From the NCBI GenBank assembly GCA_946566685.1, contig CAMNXA010000018.1, forward strand, positions 1-59,156: a stretch of 59,156 nucleotides of DNA, in the 5' to 3' direction. The notes below the pieces were generated by a model, which saw only the letters and a program-made list of their open reading frames with translations, was not told the DNA's origin and made no database searches. Source of the DNA: an uncultured Lachnospiraceae bacterium. Lineage in GTDB: Bacteria > Bacillota > Clostridia > Lachnospirales > Lachnospiraceae. This document shows, in pieces, positions 33,553-43,129 of this stretch; the stretch's first letter is position 1; each line of letters starts with the position of its first letter. A program made the position numbers and the translations under genes.

Positions 33553-33890
33553 AGCAATCCTACACCATAAAAATAGCATGACCATACAGCCATGCCAATA
33601 TCATCCCTGGAAATGGATACCATAATATTAAGCAAATGTAAGGTGAAAATGTTGGCAGCATCGGCGGCCAGCAAATGGGCAGACTTTTAGAGTAAACCAA
33701 AAATCACCCACGCAATATTTATTTTGCAATTTTCTCCATTACACTTAACATACAGATTCTCCTGAAACTTTTTCTCTATCGTATCCTATATTGTGTGATT
33801 GGTCAAGAGGGAGATTTTTGAAGAAATCAGAAAATTCAATGAAATATCAAAAATAATCAAATAATCTGACAATTTATAAAAAAGTCTTTA
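33553..33890. other. Non-coding stretch between the MutS2-like gene and gltB
   Basis: About 340 AT-rich bases without a credible gene on either strand. The leftward frame 33429-33674 runs through the repeat and has no ribosome site. No further strong hairpin was seen. The right half (from about 33820) is very A-rich and may act as an UP element for the promoter at 33891. Confidence 0.5.
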
Positions 33891-33919
33891 TTTACAATTC
33901 CTGAAAGCGGGTGTATTAT
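33891..33919 (+). promoter_or_regulatory. Strong promoter upstream of gltBD
   Basis: TTTACA (33891-33896), 17-base spacer, TATTAT (33914-33919), preceded by A/T-rich sequence. Predicted start near 33926, only about 5 bases before the terminator hairpin at 33931. Confidence 0.7.
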
Positions 33920-33930
33920 TGTATACATGT

Positions 33931-33972
33931 AGAACGCAAAGGAGCGCTAGATGCCTTCTTTGCGTTCTTTTT
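33931..33972 (+). terminator. Promoter-proximal terminator / attenuator upstream of gltB
   Basis: AGAACGCAAAG (33931-33941) pairs perfectly over 11 bp with CTTTGCGTTCT (33958-33968), and a T5 run (33968-33972) follows. No rightward gene precedes it, so its target is the transcript from the promoter at 33891, giving a roughly 45-base RNA unless read through to gltB. Confidence 0.75.
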
Positions 33973-33976
33973 GCGC

Positions 33977-34097
33977 GAATAAGCAGAGTCAGAAGGCGGT
34001 ATAGACAGGACGCATGCTTGCATGCAGGACTGTCTATGACGACTTATGACGAGCAACGCGAACGAGAAATGCGAGCATTTCGAGTCTCTGCTTATTC
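33977..34097 (+). ncRNA. Structured leader element upstream of gltB (candidate cis-regulatory RNA)
   Basis: Outer arms GAATAAGCAGAG (33977-33988) and CTCTGCTTATTC (34086-34097) are perfectly complementary (12 bp) and enclose two inner hairpins: TAGACAG/CTGTCTA with the inner GCATGC-TT-GCATGC (about 34002-34036), and GAAATG-CGAG-CATTTC (about 34065-34080). This three-way junction ends 47 bases before the gltB start. It matches no riboswitch I recognise (no T-box AGGGTGGNACC). It may instead be a third family of mobile hairpin. Confidence 0.55.
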
Positions 34098-34144
34098 TCA
34101 ATATATAACATTCATCAAAAACTGCTCTGACAAGGAGGTAGCAT

Positions 34145-37100
34145 ATGTTTGATGTAAAGACAACCATCCCCCAGTCCCCGCTCTACCAGGCGGAATTTGA
34201 ACATGATAACTGCGGTATCGGTGCCTGTGTCAATATCAAGGGCAAGAAGAGCCGCGCCATCGTGGAAAATGCGCTGAAGATTGTGGAGAATCTGGAGCAC
34301 AGGGCCGGGAAGGATGCAGAGGGAGAGACCGGTGACGGTGTGGGGATTCTTACTCAGATGCCCCATAAGTTCATGTTAAAAGTAACGAAAGGTCTGGGCT
34401 TTGACATTGGCGGAGAGAGAGAGTATGGCGTGGGAACCTTCTTTTTCCCGCAGGATGAGTTACAGCGTAACCAGGCCAAGAAGATGTTTGAGATCATTGC
34501 GGAAAAAGAGGGCCTGCAATTTTTGGGCTGGCGGGATGTGCCTACGGTGCCGTCTGTGCTGGGTCATAAGGCGGTAGAGTGTATGCCCTGTATCATGCAG
34601 GCATTTATTAAGAAGCCGGCGGGTGTGGAGAAGGGGCTTGATTTTGACCGGAAACTGTACATATTAAGGCGTACCTTTGAGCAGTCAACGGATGTGACTT
34701 ATGTAGTCAGTCTGTCCAGCAGGACGATTGTGTATAAGGGGATGTTCCTGGTGGGACAGCTGCGCACGTTCTTTGCGGACTTGCAGGATAAAGAGTATGA
34801 GTCCGCCATCGCCGTAGTGCACTCCCGGTTTTCCACCAATACCAATCCCAGCTGGGAGCGGGCGCATCCGAACCGGTTTATCGTTCATAACGGGGAAATC
34901 AATACCATACGGGGGAATGCGGATAAGATGCAGGCCAGGGAAGAGAATATGGAATCCGAGCATTTGCAGGGGCAGATGCATAAGATTCTGCCGGCCATCA
35001 ACGCTTCCGGTTCTGATTCGGCCATGCTGGATAATACGCTGGAATTTCTGGTGATGAGCGGGATGCCGCTGCCGCTGGCGGTGATGATCACCATTCCGGA
35101 GCCCTGGGAGAACAATAAGACCATGTCCCAGAAGAAAAAGGACTTCTACCAGTATTATGCGACCATGATGGAGCCCTGGGACGGGCCGGCCTCTATTCTG
35201 TTCTGTGACGGGGATATCATGGGAGCGGTGCTTGACCGGAACGGTCTACGGCCTTCCCGCTATATGATCACGGACGATGACACTCTGATCCTCTCTTCGG
35301 AGGTGGGCGTGCTGGATATCGACCCCTCTAGGATTGTGATGAAGGAGAGGCTGCACCCCGGCAAGATGCTGCTGGTGGATACGGTGCAGGGCCGGGTCAT
35401 CGATGATGATGAGTTAAAAGAGAAATATGCGTCCGCCCAGCCCTACGGCGAGTGGCTGGACAGTAAGCTGGTGACCTTAAAAGAATTGAAGATTCCCAAT
35501 CAGCGCGTGCCGGAATTTACTTATGAAGAGAGGCAGCGCATGCAGAAGGCCTTCGGTTATACCTATGAGGATTTGAAGACCAGTATCCTGCCGATGGCAA
35601 GAAACGGCGCGGAGGCAATCGCGGCCATGGGTGTGGATACTCCGATTCCGGTGCTTTCCAGGGCTCATCATCCGCTGTTCCATTACTTCAAGCAGCTGTT
35701 TGCCCAGGTGACGAATCCGCCCATTGATGCCATCCGGGAGGAGGTGGTTACTTCCACCACCGTCTATCTGGGGCAGGACGGTAACCTGTTGGAGGAGATG
35801 CCGGAGAACTGCAACATGCTCCGGGTACATAATCCCATCCTCACCAGCACCGATCTTCTGAAGATTAAGACCATGAAGGCGGAGGGGTTCAAGGTAGAGG
35901 TGGTTCCCATCACATACTATAAGAACACCAGGCTGGAAAAGGCCATCGACAGGCTTTTTGTGGAGGTGGACAGGGCTTATCGTGACGGGGTAAATATCAT
36001 CATCCTCTCCGACAGAGGGGTGGATGAAAACCGGGTGGCGATTCCGTCCCTTTTGGCGGTATCAGCCTTACAGCAGCATCTGGTCAGCACCAAGAAGAGA
36101 ACCAGTGTGGATATTATCCTGGAGTCGGCGGAACCCAGGGAAGTGCATCATTTTGCGACTCTGCTCGGTTTTGGCGCTTCGGCGATCAATCCCTATTTGG
36201 CCCAGGAGAGCATCAAGGAGTTGATTGACAATCATATGCTGGATAAGGATTATTATGCGGCTGTCAATGATTACAATAGTGCGATTCTGCATGGTATCGT
36301 GAAGATTGCTTCCAAGATGGGCATCTCTACGATTCAGTCTTACCAGGGTTCCAAGATTTTTGAAGCCATTGGGATTGATAAGGATGTGATCAATAAATAT
36401 TTCACCAATACGGTGTGCCGCGTGGGTGGTATTACCCTGAAAGATATTGAGGAAGAGGTGGATACCCTGCACTCCATGGCTTTTGACCCACTCGGTCTAT
36501 CCACAGATACCACACTGGACAGCATTGGACATCACCAGATGAGAAGCGGTGCGGATGAACATCTCTATAACCCGGAGACCATCCATTTACTGCAAGAGTC
36601 AACCAGACGCGGTGATTATGAATTATTTAAACAATATACCAAAGCGGTCAATAATGAGGACAGCATCAAGAACCTGCGCGGGCTGATGGATTTTAATTAT
36701 CCGAAGAAACCCGTGCCAATAGAGGAAGTGGAGAGTGTTGACACGATTGTCACAAGATTTAAGACCGGCGCCATGTCCTATGGATCCATCTCGAAAGAAG
36801 CCCATGAGACCATGGCCATTGCCATGAACCGTCTGCATGGGAAATCCAACTCCGGCGAGGGCGGAGAGGATAAGGATAGATTGACGGTGGGGGCTGATGG
36901 TTTGAACCGTTGTTCGGCTATCAAACAGGTGGCCAGTGGACGGTTCGGCGTCACCAGCGAATATTTGAACAGCGCCCAGGAGATTCAGATTAAGATGGCG
37001 CAGGGAGCGAAACCCGGCGAGGGCGGTCACCTTCCCGGCGGCAAGGTATATCCCTGGATTGCCAGAACCAGACACTCCACACCGGGTGTGGGGCTGATTT

Positions 37101-38698
37101 CCCCGCCGCCGCACCATGATATTTATTCCATCGAGGATCTGGCGCAGTTGATCTATGACTTGAAAAATGCCAATACCAAGGCCAGGATTTCGGTGAAACT
37201 GGTGTCCGAGGCCGGTGTGGGTACGGTGGCGGCCGGTGTGGCCAAGGCAGGCGCTCAGGTCATCCTGGTATCCGGCTATGACGGCGGCACGGGCGCGGCG
37301 CCCCGCAACTCCATCCACAACGCAGGCCTGCCCTGGGAACTGGGACTGGTGGAGACCCATCAGACCCTGATTCAGAACGGCCTGCGGAACAAAGTCCGCA
37401 TCGAGACGGACGGTAAGCTGATGAGCGGCCGGGACGTGGCCATTGCGGCAATCCTGGGAGCGGAAGAGTTTGGCTTCGCCACAGCGCCCCTGGTGACCAT
37501 GGGCTGTCTGATGATGCGGGTCTGCAACCTAGATACCTGTCCGGTGGGTGTGGCCACCCAGAACCCGGAACTGCGCAAACGCTTTACGGGAAAGCCGGAG
37601 TATGTGGAGAACTTTATGCGGTTTATTGCCCAGGAACTGCGGGAATATATGGCGAAACTGGGGGTGCGCAAGGTAGATGAACTGGTGGGCCGGACAGAAC
37701 TTCTGAAAGTGAAGGAGAACCTGACAGACCGCCAGCGCAAGGTAGATTTGAGTCTGATCCTCAGCAACCCTTATGAGGGGAGCAAGGAGAAATGCATTTT
37801 TGATCCGAAACAGGTGTACGACTTCCATCTGGAAAAGACGCTGGATGAGAAAGTGCTCTTAAAACAGATGTCCAAGGCTCTGGAGGCTGGACAGAAGCGC
37901 AGCCTGGAGGTGGACGTTTCCAATACGGATCGTACCTTCGGCACCATTTTCGGCTCCGAGATTACCAGAAGATTCGGCGATACGCTGGAGGAGGATACCT
38001 ACCATATCTTATGTAAAGGATCCGGCGGCCAGAGCTTTGGCGCTTTTATTCCTAAAGGACTGACCCTGGAACTGGTGGGCGATTCCAATGACTACTTTGG
38101 CAAAGGGTTGTCCGGCGGTAAGCTGGTGGTCTATCCCCCCAAGGGCTCGGCTTTCCGGCAGGACGAAAATATCATTATCGGCAACGTGTCACTCTATGGT
38201 GCCACTTCCGGCAAGGCCTTTATCAACGGTGTGGCGGGCGAGCGGTTCTGCGTGCGCAACTCCGGCGCCATCGCGGTGGTGGAAGGCGTGGGCGACCACG
38301 GCTGTGAGTACATGACCGGCGGCCGCGTGGTGGTGATCGGTTCCGTGGGCAAGAACTTTGCGGCCGGCATGAGCGGCGGCATCGCCTATGTGCTGGATGA
38401 GAATAACGACCTGTATACCAAGACCAACAAGGAAATGGTTTCCTCTTATGAGATCACCTCGAAATATGATGTTCTGGAACTGAAAGAGATGATCAAGGAA
38501 CACGTGGCTTATACCAATTCCGTCAAGGGCAAAGAGATTCTGGACAATTTCGGCGAATATCTGCCGAAGTTCAAGAAGATCATCCCCCACGATTATGAGA
38601 TCATGTTAAAACTGATCGTGCAGATGGAAGAGAAGGGTTTAAGTGCGGAACAGGCGCAGATAGAGGCTTTCTATAAAAAAGATAAGGAAACTGTCTGA
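34145..38698 (+). CDS. gltB: Glutamate synthase large (alpha) subunit
   Basis: The 1517-residue enzyme makes two glutamates from glutamine and 2-oxoglutarate. Seen: a 22-residue propeptide before Cys23 (DNCGIG), the N-terminal nucleophile of the class II glutaminase domain (about 23-430); the FMN synthase domain with GEGGEDKDR and KPGEGGHLPGGKV; the 3Fe-4S motif C-x5-C-x4-C in CLMMRVCNLDTCPVGVATQ (about 1125-1145); and the C-terminal beta-helix with GxxG repeats (about 1290-1420). AAGGAGGT precedes ATG 34145. It forms an operon with gltD, 45 bases downstream, behind a leader that looks attenuated. Confidence 0.98.
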   Translation: MFDVKTTIPQSPLYQAEFEHDNCGIGACVNIKGKKSRAIVENALKIVENLEHRAGKDAEGETGDGVGILTQMPHKFMLKVTKGLGFDIGGEREYGVGTFFFPQDELQRNQAKKMFEIIAEKEGLQFLGWRDVPTVPSVLGHKAVECMPCIMQAFIKKPAGVEKGLDFDRKLYILRRTFEQSTDVTYVVSLSSRTIVYKGMFLVGQLRTFFADLQDKEYESAIAVVHSRFSTNTNPSWERAHPNRFIVHNGEINTIRGNADKMQAREENMESEHLQGQMHKILPAINASGSDSAMLDNTLEFLVMSGMPLPLAVMITIPEPWENNKTMSQKKKDFYQYYATMMEPWDGPASILFCDGDIMGAVLDRNGLRPSRYMITDDDTLILSSEVGVLDIDPSRIVMKERLHPGKMLLVDTVQGRVIDDDELKEKYASAQPYGEWLDSKLVTLKELKIPNQRVPEFTYEERQRMQKAFGYTYEDLKTSILPMARNGAEAIAAMGVDTPIPVLSRAHHPLFHYFKQLFAQVTNPPIDAIREEVVTSTTVYLGQDGNLLEEMPENCNMLRVHNPILTSTDLLKIKTMKAEGFKVEVVPITYYKNTRLEKAIDRLFVEVDRAYRDGVNIIILSDRGVDENRVAIPSLLAVSALQQHLVSTKKRTSVDIILESAEPREVHHFATLLGFGASAINPYLAQESIKELIDNHMLDKDYYAAVNDYNSAILHGIVKIASKMGISTIQSYQGSKIFEAIGIDKDVINKYFTNTVCRVGGITLKDIEEEVDTLHSMAFDPLGLSTDTTLDSIGHHQMRSGADEHLYNPETIHLLQESTRRGDYELFKQYTKAVNNEDSIKNLRGLMDFNYPKKPVPIEEVESVDTIVTRFKTGAMSYGSISKEAHETMAIAMNRLHGKSNSGEGGEDKDRLTVGADGLNRCSAIKQVASGRFGVTSEYLNSAQEIQIKMAQGAKPGEGGHLPGGKVYPWIARTRHSTPGVGLISPPPHHDIYSIEDLAQLIYDLKNANTKARISVKLVSEAGVGTVAAGVAKAGAQVILVSGYDGGTGAAPRNSIHNAGLPWELGLVETHQTLIQNGLRNKVRIETDGKLMSGRDVAIAAILGAEEFGFATAPLVTMGCLMMRVCNLDTCPVGVATQNPELRKRFTGKPEYVENFMRFIAQELREYMAKLGVRKVDELVGRTELLKVKENLTDRQRKVDLSLILSNPYEGSKEKCIFDPKQVYDFHLEKTLDEKVLLKQMSKALEAGQKRSLEVDVSNTDRTFGTIFGSEITRRFGDTLEEDTYHILCKGSGGQSFGAFIPKGLTLELVGDSNDYFGKGLSGGKLVVYPPKGSAFRQDENIIIGNVSLYGATSGKAFINGVAGERFCVRNSGAIAVVEGVGDHGCEYMTGGRVVVIGSVGKNFAAGMSGGIAYVLDENNDLYTKTNKEMVSSYEITSKYDVLELKEMIKEHVAYTNSVKGKEILDNFGEYLPKFKKIIPHDYEIMLKLIVQMEEKGLSAEQAQIEAFYKKDKETV

Positions 38699-38743
38699 TA
38701 GGAGAGGAAGGCGGAGCGAAAATGCTTCGGAATGGAGGAAATC

Positions 38744-40237
38744 ATGGGAAAACCAACAGGATTTATGGAATATGAGCGCAGGGTGTCCAGGGATGTGAGC
38801 CCCAGAAAGCGCATTCAGAATTTTAACGAATTTCATGAGCATCTGACCATGGAGGAACAGCAGGAGCAGGGTGCGCGCTGTATGGACTGCGGCGTACCGT
38901 TCTGCCAGTCCGGGATGACCCTCTGCGGGATGACTTCCGGCTGTCCTTTGCACAATCTGGTACCGGAGTGGAACGACTTGGTCTATACCGGCAACTGGAA
39001 ACAGGCCTATAATCGGCTGCACAAGACCAATAATTTCCCGGAATTTACATCTAGGGTCTGCCCGGCGCTGTGCGAGGCGGCCTGTACCTGCGGCCTGAAC
39101 GGAGACCCGGTCTCCACCAGGGAGAATGAGTATGCCATTATCGAAAATGCCTATGAGAAAGGCTATGCGGCGCCCAAGCCGCCCAAGGTGCGTACCGGTA
39201 AAAAAGTAGCAGTGGTGGGCAGCGGCCCTTCTGGCCTTGCCGTGGCCGACCAGCTCAACAGGCGGGGCCATCTGGTGACGGTGTTTGAGCGTTCCGATAG
39301 AATTGGCGGTCTGCTGATGTACGGGATTCCGAACATGAAACTGGAAAAACACATCATAGACCGTAAGATTAAAGTCATGGAAGAAGAGGGCGTGACCTTT
39401 GTCACAAACAGCAATATCGGGCAGGATATCAAGGCGGATAAGCTGTTAAAGGAGTTTGACCGGGTGGTATTGTGCTGTGGTTCTTCTCACCCCAGAGATA
39501 TCAGCGCGCCCGGCAGGGACGCCAAAGGAATCTACTTTGCGGTGGATTTCCTCACAGCCAACACCAGGAGCCTGTTAGATTCTGATTTTCAGGATAAGAA
39601 ATATGTGGACACCAAAGATAAAAATGTGGTCATCATCGGCGGCGGCGATACCGGGAACGACTGCGTGGGCACAGCCATCCGTCACGGTGCCAAATCCGTG
39701 ACCCAGATTGAGATGATGCCCAAGGCACCCGATACCAGGGCGGACAACAATCCCTGGCCCGAATGGCCCAAGGTCTGCAAGACAGATTACGGCCAGCAGG
39801 AAGCCATCGAAGTCTACGGCCATGATCCCCGGATCTATGAGTCCACGGTGAAAGAGTTTGTGAAAGATAAAAACGGGAACCTGAAAGCAGTAAAAATTGT
39901 TTCACTCACCTGGGAGAAAGACCCGCAGACGGGCCGCATGGACATGAAGGAAGTGGAAGGCTCTGAAAAGACACTGGAAGCGGAGATTGTGCTGATTGCG
40001 GCGGGATTTCTGGGCAGTCAGAAGTATGTGACGGACGCATTCAAGGTGGAACTGGACGGCAGGACTAATGTAAAGACGGAAACGGGAAGATTTCTGACCA
40101 GTGTGGACAGAGTCTTTACGGCAGGCGACATGCATACGGGGCAGTCGCTGGTGGTGAAGGCCATCCGCCAGGGCAGGGAATGTGCCAGGGAAGTGGATGA
40201 GAGTCTGATGGGATATACGAATCTGTATGTACAGTAG
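38744..40237 (+). CDS. gltD: Glutamate synthase small (beta) subunit
   Basis: The 497-residue flavoprotein passes electrons from NAD(P)H to GltB. Seen: N-terminal cysteines for two 4Fe-4S clusters (CMDCGVPFC, CGMTSGCPLHN, CPALCEAACTC), FAD-binding GSGPSGLAVADQLNRRGH, a second Rossmann motif VIIGGGDTGNDCVG and the C-terminal FTAGDMHTGQSLVVKAIRQGR. ATG 38744 follows TGGAGGAAA by 4-5 bases; an ATG at 38732 overlaps that site and is rejected. A terminator follows at 40263. Confidence 0.97.
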   Translation: MGKPTGFMEYERRVSRDVSPRKRIQNFNEFHEHLTMEEQQEQGARCMDCGVPFCQSGMTLCGMTSGCPLHNLVPEWNDLVYTGNWKQAYNRLHKTNNFPEFTSRVCPALCEAACTCGLNGDPVSTRENEYAIIENAYEKGYAAPKPPKVRTGKKVAVVGSGPSGLAVADQLNRRGHLVTVFERSDRIGGLLMYGIPNMKLEKHIIDRKIKVMEEEGVTFVTNSNIGQDIKADKLLKEFDRVVLCCGSSHPRDISAPGRDAKGIYFAVDFLTANTRSLLDSDFQDKKYVDTKDKNVVIIGGGDTGNDCVGTAIRHGAKSVTQIEMMPKAPDTRADNNPWPEWPKVCKTDYGQQEAIEVYGHDPRIYESTVKEFVKDKNGNLKAVKIVSLTWEKDPQTGRMDMKEVEGSEKTLEAEIVLIAAGFLGSQKYVTDAFKVELDGRTNVKTETGRFLTSVDRVFTAGDMHTGQSLVVKAIRQGRECAREVDESLMGYTNLYVQ

Positions 40238-40262
40238 TAAATAGTGAAAGGAAAGTCAATGG

Positions 40263-40296
40263 GAGAAAAGCGTGGGATTCTGCGCTTTTCTCTTTT
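40263..40296 (+). terminator. Rho-independent terminator of gltBD
   Basis: GAGAAAAGCG (40263-40272) pairs perfectly with CGCTTTTCTC (40283-40292), with a 10-base loop, then TTTTAA. It lies 26 bases after the gltD stop. Confidence 0.88.
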
Positions 40297-40339
40297 AATA
40301 TGATAAAAAATTGAATTTCCCCGGAAAATGGATTACATG

Positions 40340-40368
40340 TTGCACGCAGAAAGAAAACCCCATATAAT
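40340..40368 (+). promoter_or_regulatory. Sigma-A promoter for the L,D-transpeptidase gene
   Basis: TTGCAC (40340-40345), 17-base spacer, perfect TATAAT (40363-40368). The expected start near 40375 leaves a 38-base leader to ATG 40413. Confidence 0.8.
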
Positions 40369-40412
40369 GATATTACGGCTTTGAAAGACTAAGGGAAAGG
40401 AAAACGGGGTGA

Positions 40413-42017
40413 ATGAGATTACAGTCAAGACATCGGGGAAAGGCAGAACAAAAGAATGTAATTTCGAATAAAAAACGGCCACTGATCATCTTGTCAGCGT
40501 CTGCGGCGGTGGCGTTTCTTATATTGCTTGTCGTTTATATCGTGGGGCTTGGCCGCTATCAGAGCTGCTTCTTGAACGGTACGCTGATTGACGAGGTGGA
40601 TGTGTCGGGCATGACAATCCCGGAACTGGAGGAACGGATTGGGCAGTATTCTCTGCGGGTGATAGAGCGTCAGGCTGACGGGACGGTTCTGGAGGAGGAG
40701 ATATTGGGCAGCGACATTGGCATCGCCTATAGTTCCACGGAGCCTCTGGAAGCCGTGTTGCAAAAGCAGAGCCCTGTCCTGTGGTTCATGAAGCAGGAAT
40801 CGGTATATGAGACCGATGCGGCGCTGTTTTATGAAGAGACAGTATTAGAAGAGAAGATAGACGCACTGCGCGGCTTCCAAAAGGATTTTATAAAGGAGCC
40901 GGCGGACGCTTACATAGGAGAGTATGTTTCGGGAAGCGGTTTTGCACTGGTGGCCGAGGATCGGGGAAACCGTCTGAACCGGGCAAAGACCATAGAGGCG
41001 GTCAGGGAAGCGATTGAGGGCTTACAGGAGCAGGTGGATTTGGAAGCGGCCGGCTGTTATGAACAACCGCGGATTACTTTGGAGGATGCAGGTTTGCAGG
41101 GCACTTATGCAAAGCTTCAGAATTATGTGAACACTGCCGTCACTTATTCATTCGGGTCAGAGCGGGAGGTTCTGGATGCAGATACGGTAGCGGGCTGGAT
41201 TGTGCGCAAAGGGAATCAGGCGGAACTTGACCCGGAACTGGTCAAGGAATATGTGAATTCCCTGCGTAGAAAACACGACACTGTTTTTCATAAGAGGAAA
41301 TTCATGACCAGCTATGGGGAAGAAGTGACGATCGAACAGGGAGATTATGGCTGGTGGATGGATGTAGGGCAGGAGACGGAAGAGCTGATTGGGGTTTTGG
41401 AGCGGGGAGAGAGCGGAGAACGGATTCCCGTCTACAGACAGACGGCAGCTTCCTATGAAATGCCGGATTATGGCGATTCTTATGTGGAGATTAATCTGAC
41501 AGCCCAGCACTTATTTCTATATCAGGACGGGGAATGTGTCCTGGAATCTGATTTTGTGTCCGGCAATCCCGCCAGGGGAAATGAAACGCCGGATGGGATT
41601 TATGGGATTACTTATAAAGAACGGGATGCGACCCTGACGGGGGAGACATACAGGACGCCGGTTTCTTTTTGGATGCCTTTTAATAATAATGTGGGGATGC
41701 ATGACGCTACGTGGCGAAGTGAGTTTGGCAGGGATATTTATAAAACCAACGGTTCCCATGGCTGTATCAATCTGCCTTATTCTGTCGCGGAGGAAATCTA
41801 TGGGTATGTGGAGAAGAATACGCCGGTCATCTGTTATCACCTGCCAGGGACGGAACCGGAGCCGCTTCCGGAGATTCCGCTGGAACTGGAGCCGGGGACA
41901 GAACCCGGCACAGAGCCTGTCATTGGCCCCGGTGCAGAGACGGGGGTAAATTCGGCGGCAGAACCCGCGCCGGAGCAGCAAGCGCCACTTCCGCAACCGC
42001 CGGCAGAGGGGCAGTAG
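40413..42017 (+). CDS. L,D-transpeptidase (YkuD) with peptidoglycan-binding-type domains
   Basis: The 534-residue envelope protein has a cytosolic basic start, one signal anchor (about 26-48), two extracytoplasmic domains of the PG_binding_4 type seen before YkuD domains (about 60-330), and a YkuD catalytic domain with the Cys-His motif NGSHGCINLPYSVAE (about 445-460). It makes 3-3 cross-links or anchors proteins to peptidoglycan. The last 55 residues are a Pro/Glu-rich tail with EPGTEPGTEP repeats, likely spanning or contacting the wall. It has its own promoter and converges on the next gene with an 8-base gap. Confidence 0.92.
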   Translation: MRLQSRHRGKAEQKNVISNKKRPLIILSASAAVAFLILLVVYIVGLGRYQSCFLNGTLIDEVDVSGMTIPELEERIGQYSLRVIERQADGTVLEEEILGSDIGIAYSSTEPLEAVLQKQSPVLWFMKQESVYETDAALFYEETVLEEKIDALRGFQKDFIKEPADAYIGEYVSGSGFALVAEDRGNRLNRAKTIEAVREAIEGLQEQVDLEAAGCYEQPRITLEDAGLQGTYAKLQNYVNTAVTYSFGSEREVLDADTVAGWIVRKGNQAELDPELVKEYVNSLRRKHDTVFHKRKFMTSYGEEVTIEQGDYGWWMDVGQETEELIGVLERGESGERIPVYRQTAASYEMPDYGDSYVEINLTAQHLFLYQDGECVLESDFVSGNPARGNETPDGIYGITYKERDATLTGETYRTPVSFWMPFNNNVGMHDATWRSEFGRDIYKTNGSHGCINLPYSVAEEIYGYVEKNTPVICYHLPGTEPEPLPEIPLELEPGTEPGTEPVIGPGAETGVNSAAEPAPEQQAPLPQPPAEGQ

Positions 42018-42025
42018 GGGGGAAG

Positions 42026-42955
42026 CTAGTCTTCCTCACGAAACCGCTCCATCAAATATGCGAAATTATCGCTGTCTTTTGCGATTTTAGCCAGTTTCTT
42101 TTCGGCAGAGTACAGATAGATACAGCCGTCCCGTTCTTCCATCCGGGTAATCTCGCGCAGTGCATAGGTTCTGGTTATGCCGAGGAAATTCCGGATGGCT
42201 ATATTTTGATAATCAACAGTGACTTTCCACAGCAGTACATGAAGCATATCGCACAGGAATACCAGTGTCATGACGATCAGGATGATGAGGTAAGGCAGTT
42301 CCAGTTCGACATGCATCCATAGGGCGAGCACGGAGAGTATGGCGAATAGCAGAAAGATAAAAACGCTGCGCAGGACGTCACTTTTCGGGCAGGTCACTGC
42401 AAATTCCTCTTTGACCGGAATCCGTTCCAGTTTTCCATTTTCTTTTAAAATATCATATAAGAGAGGGAAGCCCTTGGTGTTTCCCTCAATAAAAAAGATT
42501 CTTTTGTGTCTGCGGTATCCGACCAATGCTTTTTCATTCGGGGCATGCAAGAGGGTTTCGTTATCTATGTATTTTACCAAGGTGATTTCATGAAATTTTA
42601 TTTCCTTAGGAGGAAGAAGCGGGATATAAAAAGTCAGGGAATCTGCCTTAATGACACATCTCCAGAATAATATGTAAACACAAGAATAGATTGTTCCGAG
42701 CATAAAAAGATAGAACATTAGAAACAAGATAATCCAGAGGTCTATTTCTTCTATGATCCAATTTGCGGCAAATGCCATCCCTCCATAAAACAGGACAGCG
42801 AGGATTAACCAAAATAGATATCTGTGCGCCAGATCCATGATATAGATTACATTATTGGGGACCGGCGGCAGATATTTACGGCGCCACAAATGGGAAGCGA
42901 GCAGAAGAAGCAGTATCAATACGATTGCGATACTATAAAAGATGGCCTGTGTCAT
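42026..42955 (-). CDS. Hypothetical membrane protein with two PH-like segments
   Basis: The 309-residue protein has hydrophobic pairs at about 2-20, 44-65, 72-98 and 200-245, each pair followed by a soluble beta-rich stretch (about 110-185, and 250-305 with TVDYQNIAIRNFLGITRTYALREITRM). The alternation of membrane pairs and PH-like domains resembles bPH2/YdbT-like proteins, but the family is not certain. AGGAGGTGATT precedes the start codon on the minus strand. Confidence 0.7.
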   Translation of the reverse strand: MTQAIFYSIAIVLILLLLLASHLWRRKYLPPVPNNVIYIMDLAHRYLFWLILAVLFYGGMAFAANWIIEEIDLWIILFLMFYLFMLGTIYSCVYILFWRCVIKADSLTFYIPLLPPKEIKFHEITLVKYIDNETLLHAPNEKALVGYRRHKRIFFIEGNTKGFPLLYDILKENGKLERIPVKEEFAVTCPKSDVLRSVFIFLLFAILSVLALWMHVELELPYLIILIVMTLVFLCDMLHVLLWKVTVDYQNIAIRNFLGITRTYALREITRMEERDGCIYLYSAEKKLAKIAKDSDNFAYLMERFREED

Positions 42956-43129
42956 TCGTCAATCACCTCCTGGAAGGTTCCGGAATATCGTCTTATCTTG
43001 AGTATATCATTTCTGTGAATGCAAAAAAAGGGGCTGCTCTTACCGTTACTTTGCATTTTTCATCCTATCTTATATTTTTCCCATTTTTTTATCAGATGGA
43101 ACCCGTATAATAAAAGGGGAGGGTGCGCC

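Noticed and set aside
33429..33674. Leftward 81-codon frame upstream of the MutS2-like gene
   Set aside because: It runs through the family 2 hairpin repeat and the terminator-like hairpin, has no ribosome site and resembles no protein; the similar frame at 7604-8011 arises from the same repeat.
33931..34097. T-box riboswitch upstream of gltB
   Set aside because: No AGGGTGGNACC antiterminator sequence is present, and the terminator precedes rather than follows the large folded element.
40413..42017. Sortase-anchored surface protein because of the Pro/Glu-rich tail
   Set aside because: There is no LPxTG motif or C-terminal membrane segment; the tail ends in a hydrophilic stretch and the protein is held by its N-terminal anchor.
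43106..43111. TATAAT as the -10 box of the sensor kinase gene
   Set aside because: Transcription would begin at about 43118, inside the ribosome site, leaving no usable leader; no matching -35 is present.
43019..43129. N-terminal extension of the sensor kinase
   Set aside because: The 37 extra residues are not coding-like, and GGGGAGGG lies 6 bases before ATG 43130.
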